From the NCBI RefSeq assembly GCF_905475345.1, contig NC_066604.1, positions 1,575,001-1,639,000 on the forward strand: a stretch of 64,000 bases of DNA. The letters are read 5' to 3'. The translations under genes and the position numbers were made by a program. The notes under the pieces are model-generated. The model saw nothing but the letters and a program-made list of their open reading frames with translations. It was not told where the DNA came from and made no database searches. Shown piece after piece: positions 11,927 to 25,952 of the stretch (its first letter is position 1; each line of letters opens with the position of its first letter). The stretch comes from Vespula vulgaris (lineage: Eukaryota > Arthropoda > Insecta > Hymenoptera > Vespidae).

Positions 11927-14900
11927 ACAAAATAAAAGACAGAGAGAAAAAAAAACATAAAAAGAGACCGAACAAAACGAGTATACTTTGAAGTTATCCA
12001 TGAGTGGTCGATAAACGGTTTGGCGATAAGGACACAGAGGAAAAGAGAAAGAAAGAGGTGGTACTTTGGTTGGACGTTTTTAGCACCGAAGCGAGAACAA
12101 AGGCCACTACGAGATGCTGTAGAGTCACGATATAAGAGAGAGAGGAGGTGAACGACACCGAAAAGTTTAAGTACCGAGAGAGGATCCTCAGAGTTCTCAC
12201 TTATTCTTTTTTACTCTCTCTCTCTCTTTCTCTGTTTCTCTCTTTCTCTCTCTGTACTCTCTTTTTCCTTCTCTCTGTCTATCTTTTTCTATCTTTCTAT
12301 CTTTTTCTTTTTGTCACTTCTTCTCTGTCTTTCTTTCACAGTGTTTAAGTAAGTATGTAATTTGGGAAATTTCGAGGGCCACGTCACGGCCTTGTCCGTC
12401 TTTGTTCGAACAAGATATATATGTGTATATGTAGGACATTGAACCAAGGCTTCTCCAAGGACAAATTCGCGTGAGAAAAAGCAAATGCGTTTTCTTCGAA
12501 GTTGACCTTTATAAAAACATGTATGTGTACGTACGTACTTGCTTAGTTAGTTAGTTACTTACGTATCTATGTACATACATACATTTCGTAATCGATATAC
12601 GCGTGTCACAAGATTACGTTAATATTCTTCAATTGTTATTATATGTTCTTGAATTATTATATAGTATATAATAATAATAATAATAGTTTTTATAGTATAT
12701 ACAAATTTGCTATACATATTGTATGATATAATTGATATATATTCTTGAATTATTATATAGTACGTATAGAAAAATTTATTATACATAGTATGTAATGTAA
12801 CTGATATATCGAGTCAATAATTTTTATATTGAAATTTATTTATGTAATAAATCTGTCGTATATGTATACATACATATATATATATATATATGTGTGTGTG
12901 TATTATGTACGTCATAGAGGGGAATCACTTTCTAATAGAATTCTATTAACGCGTTGGAGAGCTTAAATTTTCTATTTTATTTTTCTTTATCCTCTTCGAG
13001 ATATTTAAGAAAAAAACAAAAAAAAAAGAAAGAAAGAAAAAATGGAATTATTGATGATACTTTCGTTTCAGCATATATATCTCGTAAATTCGTATAATTA
13101 CGTTTAATTCGTTTCGAATTTTTCGTAGAATAAAATGGTAAAAAAGATCCATCGATATCGGTTCTTTTGTGAGACGTGGAAGAGACGGTAAAGTATCTGA
13201 CGAAATCGATACCCGTTTTACAACTCAAGGCCATATAATCGCCTAGTTTTCACCGTCGATGATCGATTAGCTTCACCGAGCATACTATACATATATATAC
13301 ATATATATATTATATACATATAATACGTATATACACATACATGCAAACGCACAAACACATGCACTCACACGTGGTAATTCTTTATTTACTCCGTTCACGT
13401 ACCATCGCGCACATGCCATGTTGTAATTATTATCACAGTTGAAACCATACAAGAAAAAGAGAGAGAGAGAGAGAGAGAGAGATTTTCTGATTCGTACATT
13501 TCTTTAAATCAAAAAAATATATATATACATGTACATACATCGATGTATGCATGAAAACGTCTGCGACTTGCAAATTAAAATATCAAATGATTATTATGCA
13601 AAAGAAAAAGAAAATTATAAAACAAAAATTATAAAACAAAAAAAAAAGAAAAAGAAAAAAAAAGCCAACTCCGCTATATCAGCTCGTTAGTCAATCGAGA
13701 TAATAACAGCTGTTTTTCTTTTAAACGCCCATTCTATTATTTTGACAAGATAATTATTATTATGAGCTTTCGATGACGTTATTACGTTAATATCGGCCCT
13801 TCCCCTTCCTTCGGATCGTCAATCGTGATTATTTATTTCATTATACGCAAACGTAGACGTTATCTCGTTCGACGAGACAAAAAAGAAAAAATAAAAAGGA
13901 AAACCATAGAACAATGAGGGAGAAGAATATGTCGCGTGCGACCTTGAGAAAGTCATTCGCGATGTTTTCAAGGTTATAATGTCGATATATGTAGTGTTAT
14001 GCATTCGTGACAGATCATAGAATATATTCAGAAATGATTGTTGCACCTGTTTTATTCGATTATTATTGAAAATGATGATATCCAAGGGAAATGAAGAAGA
14101 AGAAGAAGAAGAAGCGTTCGATGAGAGAACGTAACCTTCGAGTGAATATTTTCAAGACGTTAAGGACGTAGAATGGAACGAAGAAGACGGATAGATCGAG
14201 AGAGTGAAAAAGAGAGAGAGAAAGAGAGAAGGGTGAAGAGGAAGAGATAGAGGGAAGAAAAAAAATATAAAAGGATCACGAACGTAGAAGGAGAAAACGC
14301 TTCGAGGGCACAACGGTGCGTGAATTCCTTACAAGTGACGCAACCACGAAGGCATTTCCGACTGGTTGCACTTCGACAGCCTCTCTTCGATGGGAATAAC
14401 TACATAATTGCGTAGATAATTCCTCGGAGAATTCTTTGATCTCTTTTTTTTCTTCTCTCCTCTTCCTTTTTTATCCTCATCCCTCTTCTCTACCTCTACT
14501 CTTTTTTTCGATCGCACGCTTCATTTCCATCAACCTTTTTCTAATTTGTAATTTCTTTTTTTTTATTGTTTAAACGTAGATAGATAGATAGATAAAGAGA
14601 GAGGAGGGGATACATATCTGGGTTTTATTTTATATGGTGAATATATGTTTCAATGGAAAAAGAAAAAAGTAATTCAAAGTGAAAATATATATATATAAAT
14701 GAATATATAATATAATAAAGTATATATATATATAAAAAAAAGATATAAAAAATATATTGATATATATATGTATGTTAAAATTGATTTATGTTAAGTATAA
14801 AACTCGTCAACTATGAGAAATGTGATTTGAAATATAAAAAGGCATTCGTTTCTTGAAGACATCTTATTTATAAAAAATAAAAAAGAAAATAAAAATATCG

Positions 14901-15392
14901 AGGGAAAAAAAGAAAAAATAAACTAATTAGGATGCATTATTTGCATTCCGCATAAAGGTTTAAACGTGTTAATAAATCGTGTAACTGTTGACCAGCGTAA
15001 AAAGAAATCCATAACATAATACGATTTATATTATTAAAATAAGAACTGTTTACTATTATCATTTACATTATTAAGATATAACTATTAGAATAAAAACTAT
15101 ATTATCAATTTATATTGACAATATAACTATAATATGATTTATATTTGAATAATAATAAGAATTAATATTAGTAACTTTTAATTTCAATCTAGTTAGAAAT
15201 AACGATCTTACAAAAATACGATTACATTATATACATTACTGTAATAGCATAACACTTACAGTTACATTATTACATATATATTACACTTGTCAATTAGGTT
15301 TATAATCCCATAAGAATCATCGACATTTTCTTTGTTTCTTTTTTCTTTTTTTAAATTGAAAACATTTAAAAAAAAGAACTCTCTTTGGATCA

Positions 15393-15401
<9 letters not shown>

Positions 15402-15454
<53 letters not shown>
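15402..15454. repeat. (AAT)17 microsatellite
   Basis: Uninterrupted AAT triplets, followed about 40 bp later by an ATCC run near 15488-15515. Confidence 0.95.
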
Positions 15455-15455
<1 letters not shown>

Positions 15456-16937
15456 TTCACGAAATTTGAAACGTCTGATGGCCAGCATCCATCCAATCCA
15501 TCCATCCATTCATCCATTCATCCTCACATACCATACACACATAAGACACATGTCATATAAGTCCATTTGAAAGACAGCCCAGAGAGGGTTCTACGACCTC
15601 TTAAATTAAAAACTCCCTTTTTAGGGTGTCTCGAAATAGGGAGTGACGAACAGGTCGAAGAGTGGGGGTGTGTGGTATAGAGGGAAGGTGTAGAAGAAGA
15701 AAAAAGATCGTGAATAAGTTAGGACAGTTTATCATTCTATCATACTCGAAGAAGGGCATCTCGTCTCTTTGAATTATGATCGTTGAATTCGATTCGTCCT
15801 TTTTATTTTATTTTATTTTATTTTATTTTATGTTATTTTATTTTTGATCTCCTTTTATTTTCTTTTTCTACGAAGGAAGGCACCAGCAGCACACCTTCTT
15901 TTTCTTTTTATTCTTTTATTCTTGTTCGTGAGAACGAGCAGGCAGGCATATATTCTTTTTCTTTTTTTCTTTTTTCTTTTTTACGACGTTATAAGAACGA
16001 CATGCATAGCTCTTTAAAGGAAAGCTTCGAAAACTTTTCAAAACACGTATAGTATGTATGTGTTTGTAGATGTAAAGATGTGAGCATTTGTTATTGAACG
16101 AATCGAAATTTATCGATCGATTATCAAAAGAGATCTCGAGATCGTATGATCATCGAGATTGTTAAGAAATATTGAAAAGTAATATTTTATAAAATATAGA
16201 AAAAACAGAGTCGAATACGGAAGTTAATGTTCAAACGTTCGATTAACAACGACGACAATGACGATGATAATAAAGACGATTGAAATATATTGATGATACG
16301 ATTAGTATGAACGAGATTACTATATGTGTGTGTGTGTATCTATATCATGTATTAATCAAAGATAAATTTAATATTAATCTGTAATAGAATTATAGAAAAG
16401 ACGTCATTAGATGAAAGATTAGATGGAAGATGGTGGATGAGTGTTTCATAAATATATATACATATACATGTACATATATATACAATTATGCGTAATGTAT
16501 ATATATATATATATATATATCAAGATAAAACACACGCGACGAGGACGTTCGATATTATATACTAGAGATTAAAAATTCATGACATTAATAACCCGTTGCT
16601 AGTTAAACGTAAAATTGTAACAGTGGTTACGGTTCGCTTCGATGGAAATGACGCACGAATATGGTTTACCATAATCCGGTGGACCGTGTACACTGATAAA
16701 ACCTCCCCCTCCTTCTTCTTCTTTTTCTTTTTTTATCCAATAATTCTCCTTTTCCTTTTCCTATTCCCCTTTCATTTTCTTTTTTTTTTTTTTTATATTA
16801 AATTCTATACAAGTAAAAAAAATTTTATTCGGTTCAAAGATTTCTCATACGAATTACAATCTTAATAAACGAATTATAATTTTATATAACTAAAGATTTA
16901 AAATTGATATTTTTATGGAAGTACTTATATAATCTCT

Positions 16938-16940
<3 letters not shown>

Positions 16941-17023
<83 letters not shown>
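16941..17023. repeat. (TC)41 microsatellite
   Basis: The longest uninterrupted TC tract in the window. Confidence 0.95.
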
Positions 17024-17029
<6 letters not shown>

Positions 17030-17286
17030 CCCTTTTATAAGATAGACAGGTCTATAATATATCCAACCTAATAATAATCGACCGACAGATACGATTATCG
17101 CTTACGTTATTATCAACTCTTTGTTATGACCTTGTACCACGGAAATTAGCTTTGCTCGCGACGATAATTCATTCGTGCCGACGACAAAATAAACGTGTAT
17201 ATACGAAACGTTGGTCGAACTTCCGCTCTTGCTTGGTTCGTTCATTTTTTTTCCCCTATTTTTTTTCTTTTTTTTGTTCCCTTCCT

Positions 17287-17324
<38 letters not shown>

Positions 17325-18309
17325 TCTGTTTATCTCTTTCTCTTTCTATCTCTATCTCTTTTTTAACGAGTTTCGTAAACAACGTCGTTAACTTATCGAT
17401 CTCCTACGAGTAAGTGGAAAGTTGAAAAATACGAATTGGTAGAGAAGGGTAGAAGAGATAAGAAAGGGAATGTTTTTTCAAAAACTCGACAAACTTTTTG
17501 TCCTAATCATCCTAAAGAATTTTCTCGATGTTACGAAAGATGTTTTTCGCCAAAAGTTCTTAGAATCTTGTTATTTTTACGACTTGAGAGAATGAAAGAA
17601 AGAAAGAAAGAAAGAAGAACCAAAATTAATCTAAGAAAGGAAAAAAAAAGAAAGCTCACGATAAAGTGTAAATAACTCGTCGTTAAAATCGTTTAGAAAA
17701 TTTGTGCACAGTTCTTTTTATAATACCCTTTTTATTATCACCCTTCGTAATACGCGTGCAATATCTAATGTGATATCTAATCGACGATTTTTATTTGAAA
17801 ATATTTTGACGAGGAAAAAGCAAGAAAAATAGAAAAGAAGAAGAAAAAAGAAACACATAAGAAAAGAATAAAGCAATCTTTGAATTAACCGATCAAAAAT
17901 TTATCTCTACATAATTTAATCAAGTGTCAAAGATAAAGGCTACGCATGAAAGACGTCTCATTAGAATGTCGCGAGTAAAAGGAAAAAAGATGAGAAGGAA
18001 AAGAGAAGAAAAATACGAAAAAAGAAAAAACAAAAACGCTGAAGAAAAAAGAAAGAGGAGAAAAAAAAGAAAAGAAAATGCTCGCTTGCTCGCGTAACGC
18101 GATAATACGATGAGAGCGCGAGGACATTCGGAAAATATGTTTTTGTTTTTTTCCCTATCTCTCATCTATTTCTATTTTCCTTCGACGACGACATATCGTA
18201 AATACGTACTACAATACAATACTACGTATTGTACGCGCGTATATAATACGGATATGTAAATATAAATTAGTAAACTTCGTATGTTGTCCCTTTCGTTTAA
18301 CGAAGGTCG

Positions 18310-18343
<34 letters not shown>

Positions 18344-18371
18344 AACTAACCAGTCAGTCAGTCAGTCAGTC
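18310..18371. repeat. (AGCA)8 then (CAGT)5 tetranucleotides
   Basis: Two different tetranucleotide arrays separated by 8 bp. Confidence 0.9.
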
Positions 18372-19184
18372 GATTTTAACACGCAAACGTGAACGCTTCT
18401 ATCTAAAAAGAAAGTATATAAGAATAGAGAGAACACTTAAAAGCGTGTTACTCGACTAATTATCTTGATGTTAATTATTCTCTCTGTCTCTCTTTCTCTT
18501 TTTCCAGTATATATAGAAAAATATATATTGTATACATTATTACTAGGATACAAAAGATCTAGAACACATTTCATGAAAACAGAGGTTGCGAAGTTTCGAC
18601 CAAGAAACAACACATCGCTTGAAACATTCTCCAGGGGAAAGTGTTAAACCTATTGACGTCACTCGTAACGCAAGATATCTTTCGATGGAATCGACCTCCT
18701 TTCGAGGTCGACCACACCGGATTACCAGTTCCCCCCACTATTAAATATATCAAGAAAAATCAACGCGGCGTCTTGAAAACGGACGAGAAAAGAGGAGATA
18801 CTCGGTTAAATAGTACATAAGTGTGTATATATATATGTATGTAAGTATACATATACATATATACGTACATAGATACATATATTTCTCAATCATCATTGGC
18901 TTTCTCGTTGGATCGATCATCGATAAAAATCGATTATCCGTTTGGTTGACCTCTATTTATCGAAGGATCGAGAAGATCGAGAAACCTTCTCTTCTTCTAT
19001 GAAAAAGAAAAAAAAAAGAAAGTTTCATATGCTATTTTTTGAATTTTTATTTTTCTAATAATCGATATTTATATATATATATATATTGTTTAAAAAAAAG
19101 AGAGCGAATTATAGGTGTGAGCGTTTAAGTCTCGTGTAAAACGCGATCGTAGAGTCTCAGAGTTAAAACGCGTCATATGACTCG

Positions 19185-19198
19185 TGACCTTGGACCTT
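19185..19198 (-). promoter_or_regulatory. DR1-type nuclear receptor element
   Basis: On the minus strand AAGGTCCAAGGTCA: two AGGTC-type half-sites with a one-base spacer. The downstream half is preceded by CCA, as favoured by monomeric FTZ-F1/ERR receptors. Another AGGTCAAAG lies about 50 bp to the right. It sits in a repeat-poor island, 19.10-19.25 kb. Confidence 0.35.
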
Positions 19199-19666
19199 GT
19201 CTTCTTCCAGGTAGCGGGCCTACTTCCGCTTCGCGATATAACAGGTCAAAGAAAGATAGAGATGGAAAGAGAGAGAGAGAGAGAGAGAAGGAAAGTGAAC
19301 TACTACAACTACTTCTGCCTGCAATTATCTTGCCGTCATCGGTTGGATCGTACTTAACAGGCACGCAAATGCATTTTCTTGGTAGAGCAGTACGTGTTGT
19401 TCCTTTGCTATAGGGGCATGCATGTTCTCTAAGAATACGTGAGAGAGAAAGAGAGAAAGAGAGCAATATATACGTACATATATATATATATATACATATA
19501 TATGAAAGAGAGAAAGAGAGAAAAGGAACAAAACATAATAATCGACGTGTTTACGAAGCGTCACGAATAATAATGGCCGAAGGTAGAAACTCACACATAT
19601 AGATATACATACATATATATATAATATATATAATATATAAATGTTTATATATATAAACATATATGT

Positions 19667-19724
19667 ACGTACGTACGTACGTACGTACGTATGTATGTAT
19701 GTATGTATGTATGTATGTATGTAT
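19667..19724. repeat. (GTAC)n to (GTAT)n tetranucleotide array
   Basis: GTAC units change to GTAT units by one C-to-T substitution per unit. Confidence 0.9.
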
Positions 19725-21066
19725 ATGTATGAATGTATGTGTATTTGTGTGTCGTTTAAGTAACATGCAGGCTACGCGTGCGTAGATTTTCATTCATAAA
19801 TTGTCGTTGTCTCTGTCCGATGAATGATTCGCGATGACTCACTACAAACGAACGAATAAATGAACGAACGAGCGTCTTCGAGATATTCGAAACTATATGA
19901 GGAATAGATCTCATCTATCTATTATCTCACTTCCTGGTATAGTTGCAATAAATGAGAAAGAAAAAGAAAAAAGGAGAAAAAGAGAAGGAAAAGAAAAAAA
20001 ATAATTACGCCATTGCTATCGTAGTAGTCATCGTTTACGTTGTGAAAACAGAATCGATTGACTCCCATCGATGATGACTCTTATATGTTATTAGTGTCGC
20101 GTACACTTGTCCTATGTTAATTATTTCCGGTTCGCGCCCGTTTATATATATATATAGATAGATATATTTATTATATATACGTATGTACATATGGTAGATA
20201 CGTATCACATAATATCGTCTAATTTTTGAACTTGACATCATTCAATGCTTGTACACGTTAAGCAATATTTCTAGTTCGTATCACGAACGTACGATTAGAT
20301 TAGTTATTTGATCGTTAAAAATTATCGTAAGTAGAGAAAAAGAAAAAAAAGAAGAAGAAAAAGTAAAGATGATTTTGTGATTTCAAATGTGCGTGTACGT
20401 GCGTACGAAGAAGTTTGTCAAAGATTTTCGAATTGTACAAATACGTAGAAAGATTTATTTTAAAACGATAAGATAGACCATGGAGTAATAGTTTCGTAAT
20501 GAAATAAGGAAAAAATGATTTCACGTTTATACGTTATTAAAAAAAAAAAAAGAAATATCAATCGACATAATTTCTTTTACTTCCGTATATATTTGATCTA
20601 TCATTTTTATTAATTAACGATAAATATTTCCTAAAATAAATGATCTATATAAATGTGTGCGTGTTTATGAATATTTCGATCCGTATAAAAATAATTGTTA
20701 ATATTTTACGTCACTCGTAGTATCTTTCTGATATTTCCTTATAAATACCGATCGCATTAATACAAAATACTGACCACGAAATAATTTCAATAACATCGAA
20801 TAACGACGATCTAATAATTTCTCGAGTCATCGATTAATTTTTTACAAATTAAAAATATCGAATTATTTTTTTAATATTTCGAAATTGCTTGGGAATACGG
20901 GTGAGATAAAATTGAAGAAAAAAAAAAAAGAAAAGAACACAAAAAGAAAAGAAAAGGAAAGAGAGAGAAAAAAAAAAGAAAAAGTATAAGAAAGAAATCG
21001 AATGACGTTAGTCGTAAGAACGTTTCACTGATAAGAATCGTTCAAGTGTCTTCTCGTTTATCTTTC

Positions 21067-21115
<49 letters not shown>

Positions 21116-22818
21116 TTCTCTTTTTCTCTCACGTCCCTCGTTCTCTGGTTAGTTCGTAAAGACAGACCCGAAGAAGACAGGATGATACCTCTTGCCTTAT
21201 GACCCGTTCATACTACTCTCTTGGTAAACTTAAGTTCCCTTTAACTAAACTCTCTAATTGACGGGTTAACGAGCGTTAACTCCCAACTTCCTGTCAGATT
21301 TAACTGTTTTCTTTCGGTTTTTGAACATGTAAATATATATTTCTGCGATTCACATTACATATAGATAAGATTACCTTGTATAAATATATTATCATTATTA
21401 TTATTAAGTAATAGTAATGGATTTAGTAATAATAATAATAATAATAATAATATTTCTATCGAACATTTTCTTCTTACCATCTGCGTTATATCTTTCTAAT
21501 GTCTCGTGCAATATCTAAACGGTAATAAATTTCAATGAGGATTATCATTTTAATCTGTTACTATCCGAGAAATAATATTTTCGATTCGGTGAACACGGAT
21601 CTCTGTGAAATTTATTTCGACTTGATATAAACTGATTAGAATGTAGACAGGTAACTTGGGACGAATTAATTTAATTGTAGAACGAAGATGTATATATATA
21701 TATATATTTTTTTCTTTTTTCTTCTTTTTATTAGAATGAAAAAAGAAACGATTTATTTATTCTTTTATCGAAGAAGAAGAAGAAGAAGAAGAAGTGAAAT
21801 CTTTCTGAGGAATTAATTCGTTCTCCTCGGTTAACAAGTTAACGAAGAACCCCATCGGGATCATTGCACCTTCGAAAGTTCTCCCTCTCTTTTTCTTCCT
21901 CTACAGTTTTTTTATTATTATTTCTTCTCGAATGGTTGAACACACGTTTCCGTCCGAAGAACATCAAAATTTCTTACATAATGTCCGATCCATAATATAA
22001 ATATCGTTCGAATCTCAGACATACTTTGAAAGAACGTAGAAAATTTTATTTATCAAATAAAAAAAAAATAATAATAATAAAGATTCCATTAACGAAGAAC
22101 TATTGTATGAATAAAAAAGGAAAAAAAAAAAGAAAAGAAAAGATTATTAAAAATCGTATATCAATCGGAGGGAGAGGAAAATCGTGATAATTTCATTATT
22201 CCCGAAATTATTATCTGTCCGAAGAAATTCGATAATAATCGAAGTCCGATATAGGAGGATCAAAAAAAAAAATCGTATTGAAGAAGGAAATCAAGCGAAA
22301 TTTATTATCAGCCGTGTGCGAGAGTGTCTCCTCTTCGAAAATCAAATGCGATAGCAGCGAATTTCTCAGAAATTTCAAGCAAACACGTCACCACGAGCAT
22401 GACCTCAATTATTAGCTTAATTGTAAGTTATCATTATGTAATCCTCTCTTTCTCTCTCTCTCTCTCTTATTCTTTCTCTCATTTTCTCAGTAATTTTTCT
22501 ATTTCTTTTTCTTTTGATATCCAATATAAGTAATTAATTCACTTTAAAGACGTACGTCTATTAAAATTAACACATTATTTTATCGATATATATATATATA
22601 TATGTATGTATGTATATATATAAAAAAAGAAAAAAAGAAGAAGAAAAAAGCCACGTAAACGATTAGAAAAGATCGAGTAAAAGAATTTTTGCAGTCTCAC
22701 GATACAACGCGATATAAACGTGAAACGCGACGCATTTCGATGCTCGTACGTACATACATAGATACATAAATACATATGTACTTACATACATAAATACACA
22801 CGTATATATATATATATA

Positions 22819-22849
<31 letters not shown>

Positions 22850-23059
22850 CAGGGTACTTTATCGGTAAGAAAAATATTTTATCTCGACGATAAAACAAAC
22901 ATGATCGAACAATTTTAACGAACTTTTTACACGACATTAATGCGATTAAAAGAACACGAGACAGAAAACGTTAGATCGTAATTGGTCGTTAAAAATATTT
23001 ATCGATACGTACGATATATTCGAAAACTATAGAATATACATATTAGTCGCGTGATAATA

Positions 23060-23092
<33 letters not shown>

Positions 23093-23312
23093 TCTTATAT
23101 TCGAAGAGATTCCGTTGAACTTTGCTATCGCCTGTTATCTTATTTACATACTATCCAAAATCGAAGTTTGACATTTAACCAAGGAAAATCTAAATGAAAA
23201 CTTTTGAAAAGAAAACCTACGTAGAGTATATTTATATTTATATATATATATATTTAAACAGATATTAGATAAAAACATAATAAAAAGAATAAAAAAAAAA
23301 ATGAATCCTTAC

Positions 23313-23559
23313 CATTGCCTTCTCTTCCTTCGTTAATTGCATACAATCCGACGGATTATTACTATTGATCGTAGGATACATCGAGAACATCGTGTAATTG
23401 TGATCCTCGACGACGTTCTCGTAATAACCGGAGGTTGGGACGCGTTGCATTATCGATCTCCTCGTAATATCTTTCTCGATATACGAAGAAATTTCACCGA
23501 AATCTCGAAACTCTCTCGAATTATAATGTTCCTTCATAGGTGTCACGAGGGAAAAATTA
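23313..23559 (-). CDS. Internal coding exon of an unrecognised gene (82 codons)
   Basis: A 247-bp exon runs from acceptor GAAATTAG (above 23559) to donor CAATG|GTAAGG (23313). It carries one base, then 82 codons: NFSLVTPMKEHYNSREF, RDFGEISSYIEKDITRRS, ..VPTSGYYENVV.., ..NYTMFSMYPTI.., SDCMQLTKEEKAM. It ends in phase 0. Composition is protein-like and non-repetitive on an otherwise poly-T and AT-repeat background. I recognise no domain. It may belong to the same long-intron minus-strand gene as the exon at 33117-33248, or to a transcript starting at the TATA/initiator promoter near 24055. Further exons would lie left of 23313; I could not find a convincing one. Confidence 0.58.
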
Positions 23560-23981
23560 CTAATTTCTTTTTTACGTAATCGTATGCGCGCACACACCAA
23601 CCGAGAAAGAAAAAGAAAAATAAGGAAAAGAAAGAAATCGAAAAAAATTAAAAAAAAAAAAAAAAAGAAAAAAAAGAAAAAGAATCAAGGACGACGATCT
23701 CGTGTAAAACTTTCGTTAGCGCCTTTTCGACGATTTTTCTATTTTTTTTTCTCCTTTTCTTTTTCTTTTCTCTTTCCAAAAAAAAAAAAAGAAAGAAAAA
23801 AATGGAGAATTGTAGACGGCAAAAAACAGATAAAAGAGAAAGAAACGAATCGTATCGAATGTAGTCACACACACGAATCGTTGAAAATATTTTCACAGTG
23901 TTTCAAACGTTCCCCGTAAGAAAAAAAAGTTTTTCTTCTTGTTCTTCTTAGCTTTTAGTCGTCTTAGTCGTCGTCGTCCTC

Positions 23982-24016
<35 letters not shown>

Positions 24017-24054
24017 ATCGACGAAAAGCATTGCACACGCTCACGTATCTCAAC

Positions 24055-24087
24055 TGAGTCCGCCAACGTGACTTGGAAACTATATAG
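24055..24087 (-). promoter_or_regulatory. TATA plus initiator core promoter, minus strand, start near 24055
   Basis: On the minus strand a TATATA box begins at 24086, and the initiator TCAGTT puts its A at 24055, so TATA lies at -31. That is the standard arthropod spacing. The exon at 23313-23559 lies about 500 bp downstream. Upstream are a CRE (24188-24195), a GCCATCTTG YY1/Pho-like site (24199-24207) and CCAAT (24235). Confidence 0.5.
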
Positions 24088-24187
24088 AAAGAGTCTCTCT
24101 CTTTCTCTCTTTATTCCCCTACTACTCTTCAACACACTCACCAGACTATCCCCTCCATTGCGGAGTGTTAACCGAGCTTATGCTACG

Positions 24188-24241
24188 TGACGTCACCGCC
24201 ATCTTGATTGCTGATTCGCGCGATACCGCTTCGACCAATCG
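24188..24241. promoter_or_regulatory. CRE, YY1/Pho-like site and CCAAT 12-mer
   Basis: TGACGTCA at 24188, GCCATCTTG just after it, and TTCGACCAATCG at 24230-24241. The same 12-mer and a CRE recur at 33986-34020, suggesting two promoters under common control. Confidence 0.45.
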
Positions 24242-25116
24242 ACGCACGTTAAAGACCAAAAGACCGAACTTGTTTCGTAGTAGAACTTCAAGGAATCGAG
24301 AGGAACGTGCCGAGAGAAAACAAGATACCCTTTTTCCAGGTAGAAGAACGAGATATATGCGAGCGAGGAGATTTAATCGATCGGAAAGTCCGGAAGTTAC
24401 GATTTCATTGAATAATTTTTCGTTCCTTTCTCTTTTATCTTCCTGCTCTTCTTTTACTTCTACTTCTTCTTCTTCCTTTTCTTTTCTTTTCTTTTCTTTT
24501 ATCCTTTATTTTTTTCTTCGAAATGACGACGATTTTTCTTCCCTTTTTCTCGATTTTATTTTTATTTTTTTTTTTTTCGTTAGATATTCTTCAACCCTGT
24601 CAATTCTGATTTCTTTCTTTTTCATTGTCCCTTTTTATTTATCTATTTATTAATTATTCGTCACTATCATTTTCATTTTTCTTCAAGCCATTAACGATTT
24701 TAATATTCCGATAGCTTCGATCTATCAACTCTGAATTCTTTCCTTTTAATCGTTCTTTTTTATTGATCTATAATCATTATCATTATTATTTTTCTTTAAG
24801 TTATTAACGAAGACGCCGATTACTTTCCCTTCTTTTTCTTTTCTTTCACGATTTTCTCTCTCTCCCTCTCTCTCTTTCTCTCCTTAAATTTAAATACCTG
24901 ATCATCGTTCGTGATAGAGAAAAAAAAAAAGGGAAGCGAAATAAACGAGATAGGAAAGAATAATTGTAATATTAAAATTTGAAGAATCGGTATTAGGCTA
25001 ATAAGAAAACGAAGGATGATGATAATGACGACGACGATGACGATGATGATGCGACGCATTATAAAGACAATCGTGTGTGGACGAATAATGTCAAGGCGAA
25101 ATCATTACCGATTTGG

Positions 25117-25122
25117 CACGTG
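25117..25122. promoter_or_regulatory. CACGTG E-box in GGCACGTGAC context
   Basis: Palindromic E-box with GTCACGTGCC flanks on the minus strand, as bound by USF/MITF/TFEB or CLOCK-type bHLH factors. It lies in a short repeat-poor stretch. Confidence 0.25.
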
Positions 25123-25715
25123 ACCGAGTCTTCTCGTAAAGTCGACTCTCGATATTCTCGTATACTCTTTTCTTTCTTTCTGTCTTTCTCTATCTCTTTT
25201 TTGTCTCTATCCCTCTCTATCTCTTTCTCTTTCTCTCTTATATACCGTTGAAATATACGAGTCGAGGGAACGCTGAACTTCGCCCACGAAAAAGTTCTCC
25301 TTTCTCTCCGTTCTGTTCTGACACAAAGAGAGCAAGGATAATGAAGTAGAGAGGACAAAATATCCGTCGTCTTTTACAATCATAATCGTCGTACTCTGTT
25401 CTATAGTCTTCGTCAACGTTAGCATTTTTATTTACAACCACAAACTCTCTTTTTTCTCATCGAATAATATTTTTTTTCTTTCTTTCTCTCTCTCTCTCTC
25501 TTTCTAGGATAGAAAGAAAGAATTTATTTTAATTTATTAAAAAACATCCCCCTCTTCACCCTCCTCAATCATCTCCACACCACCATCATCAACAAAACAA
25601 CCAACCAATCAACCCTTTACCTCTCCGTCCCCAATCATCGTGAAGATTCGTTTTCTTTCTTTACTTCTTGTTTCTTTTTTTTTTCCTCCCTCTCTCTCTC
25701 TTTTTTTTCTTCTTT

Positions 25716-25748
<33 letters not shown>

Positions 25749-25890
25749 AACACGTTGCAAACGTGCAACGAACTCCGAGGTGAACGCACGTTCATTCGGT
25801 GCAACGCACGAGGAAGTCAAGAAAACGAAGAAAAGAGAGGGCAAACCCAAGCGTATTTGGTTTTCTTTGTTCAATGGAAAATTTTATGAG

Positions 25891-25915
25891 AACAACAACA
25901 ACAACAACAACAACA

Positions 25916-25951
<36 letters not shown>
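25891..25951. repeat. (AAC)9(GAC)n compound microsatellite
   Basis: AAC triplets change to GAC triplets by one substitution per unit. Open in all three plus frames, but the flanks do not look coding. Confidence 0.9.

Positions 25952-25952
<1 letters not shown>

Larger units (their letters stand above)
1..23312. other. No assignable gene: repeat-rich intronic or intergenic DNA
   Basis: Mostly microsatellites and A- or T-rich DNA. Repeat-poor islands stand out at about 3.88-4.08, 6.02-6.15, 7.54-7.66, 9.78-10.04, 12.35-12.50, 13.67-13.81, 14.33-14.43, 18.57-18.76, 19.10-19.25 and 21.15-21.31 kb. None shows a coding exon I can defend. They are the best places to look for enhancers or missed exons of the minus-strand gene seen at 23.3 kb. 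Confidence 0.5.

Noticed and set aside
12977..13234. 85-codon minus-strand frame beginning MALSCKTGIDF
   Set aside because: The second half is poly-Phe from a T-rich tract, and no splice signals were found.
14329..14517. Minus-strand frame ending NQSEMPSWLRHL before a GTAAGG donor
   Set aside because: No acceptor or pyrimidine tract upstream; the first half is an AG-rich Lys/Arg run.
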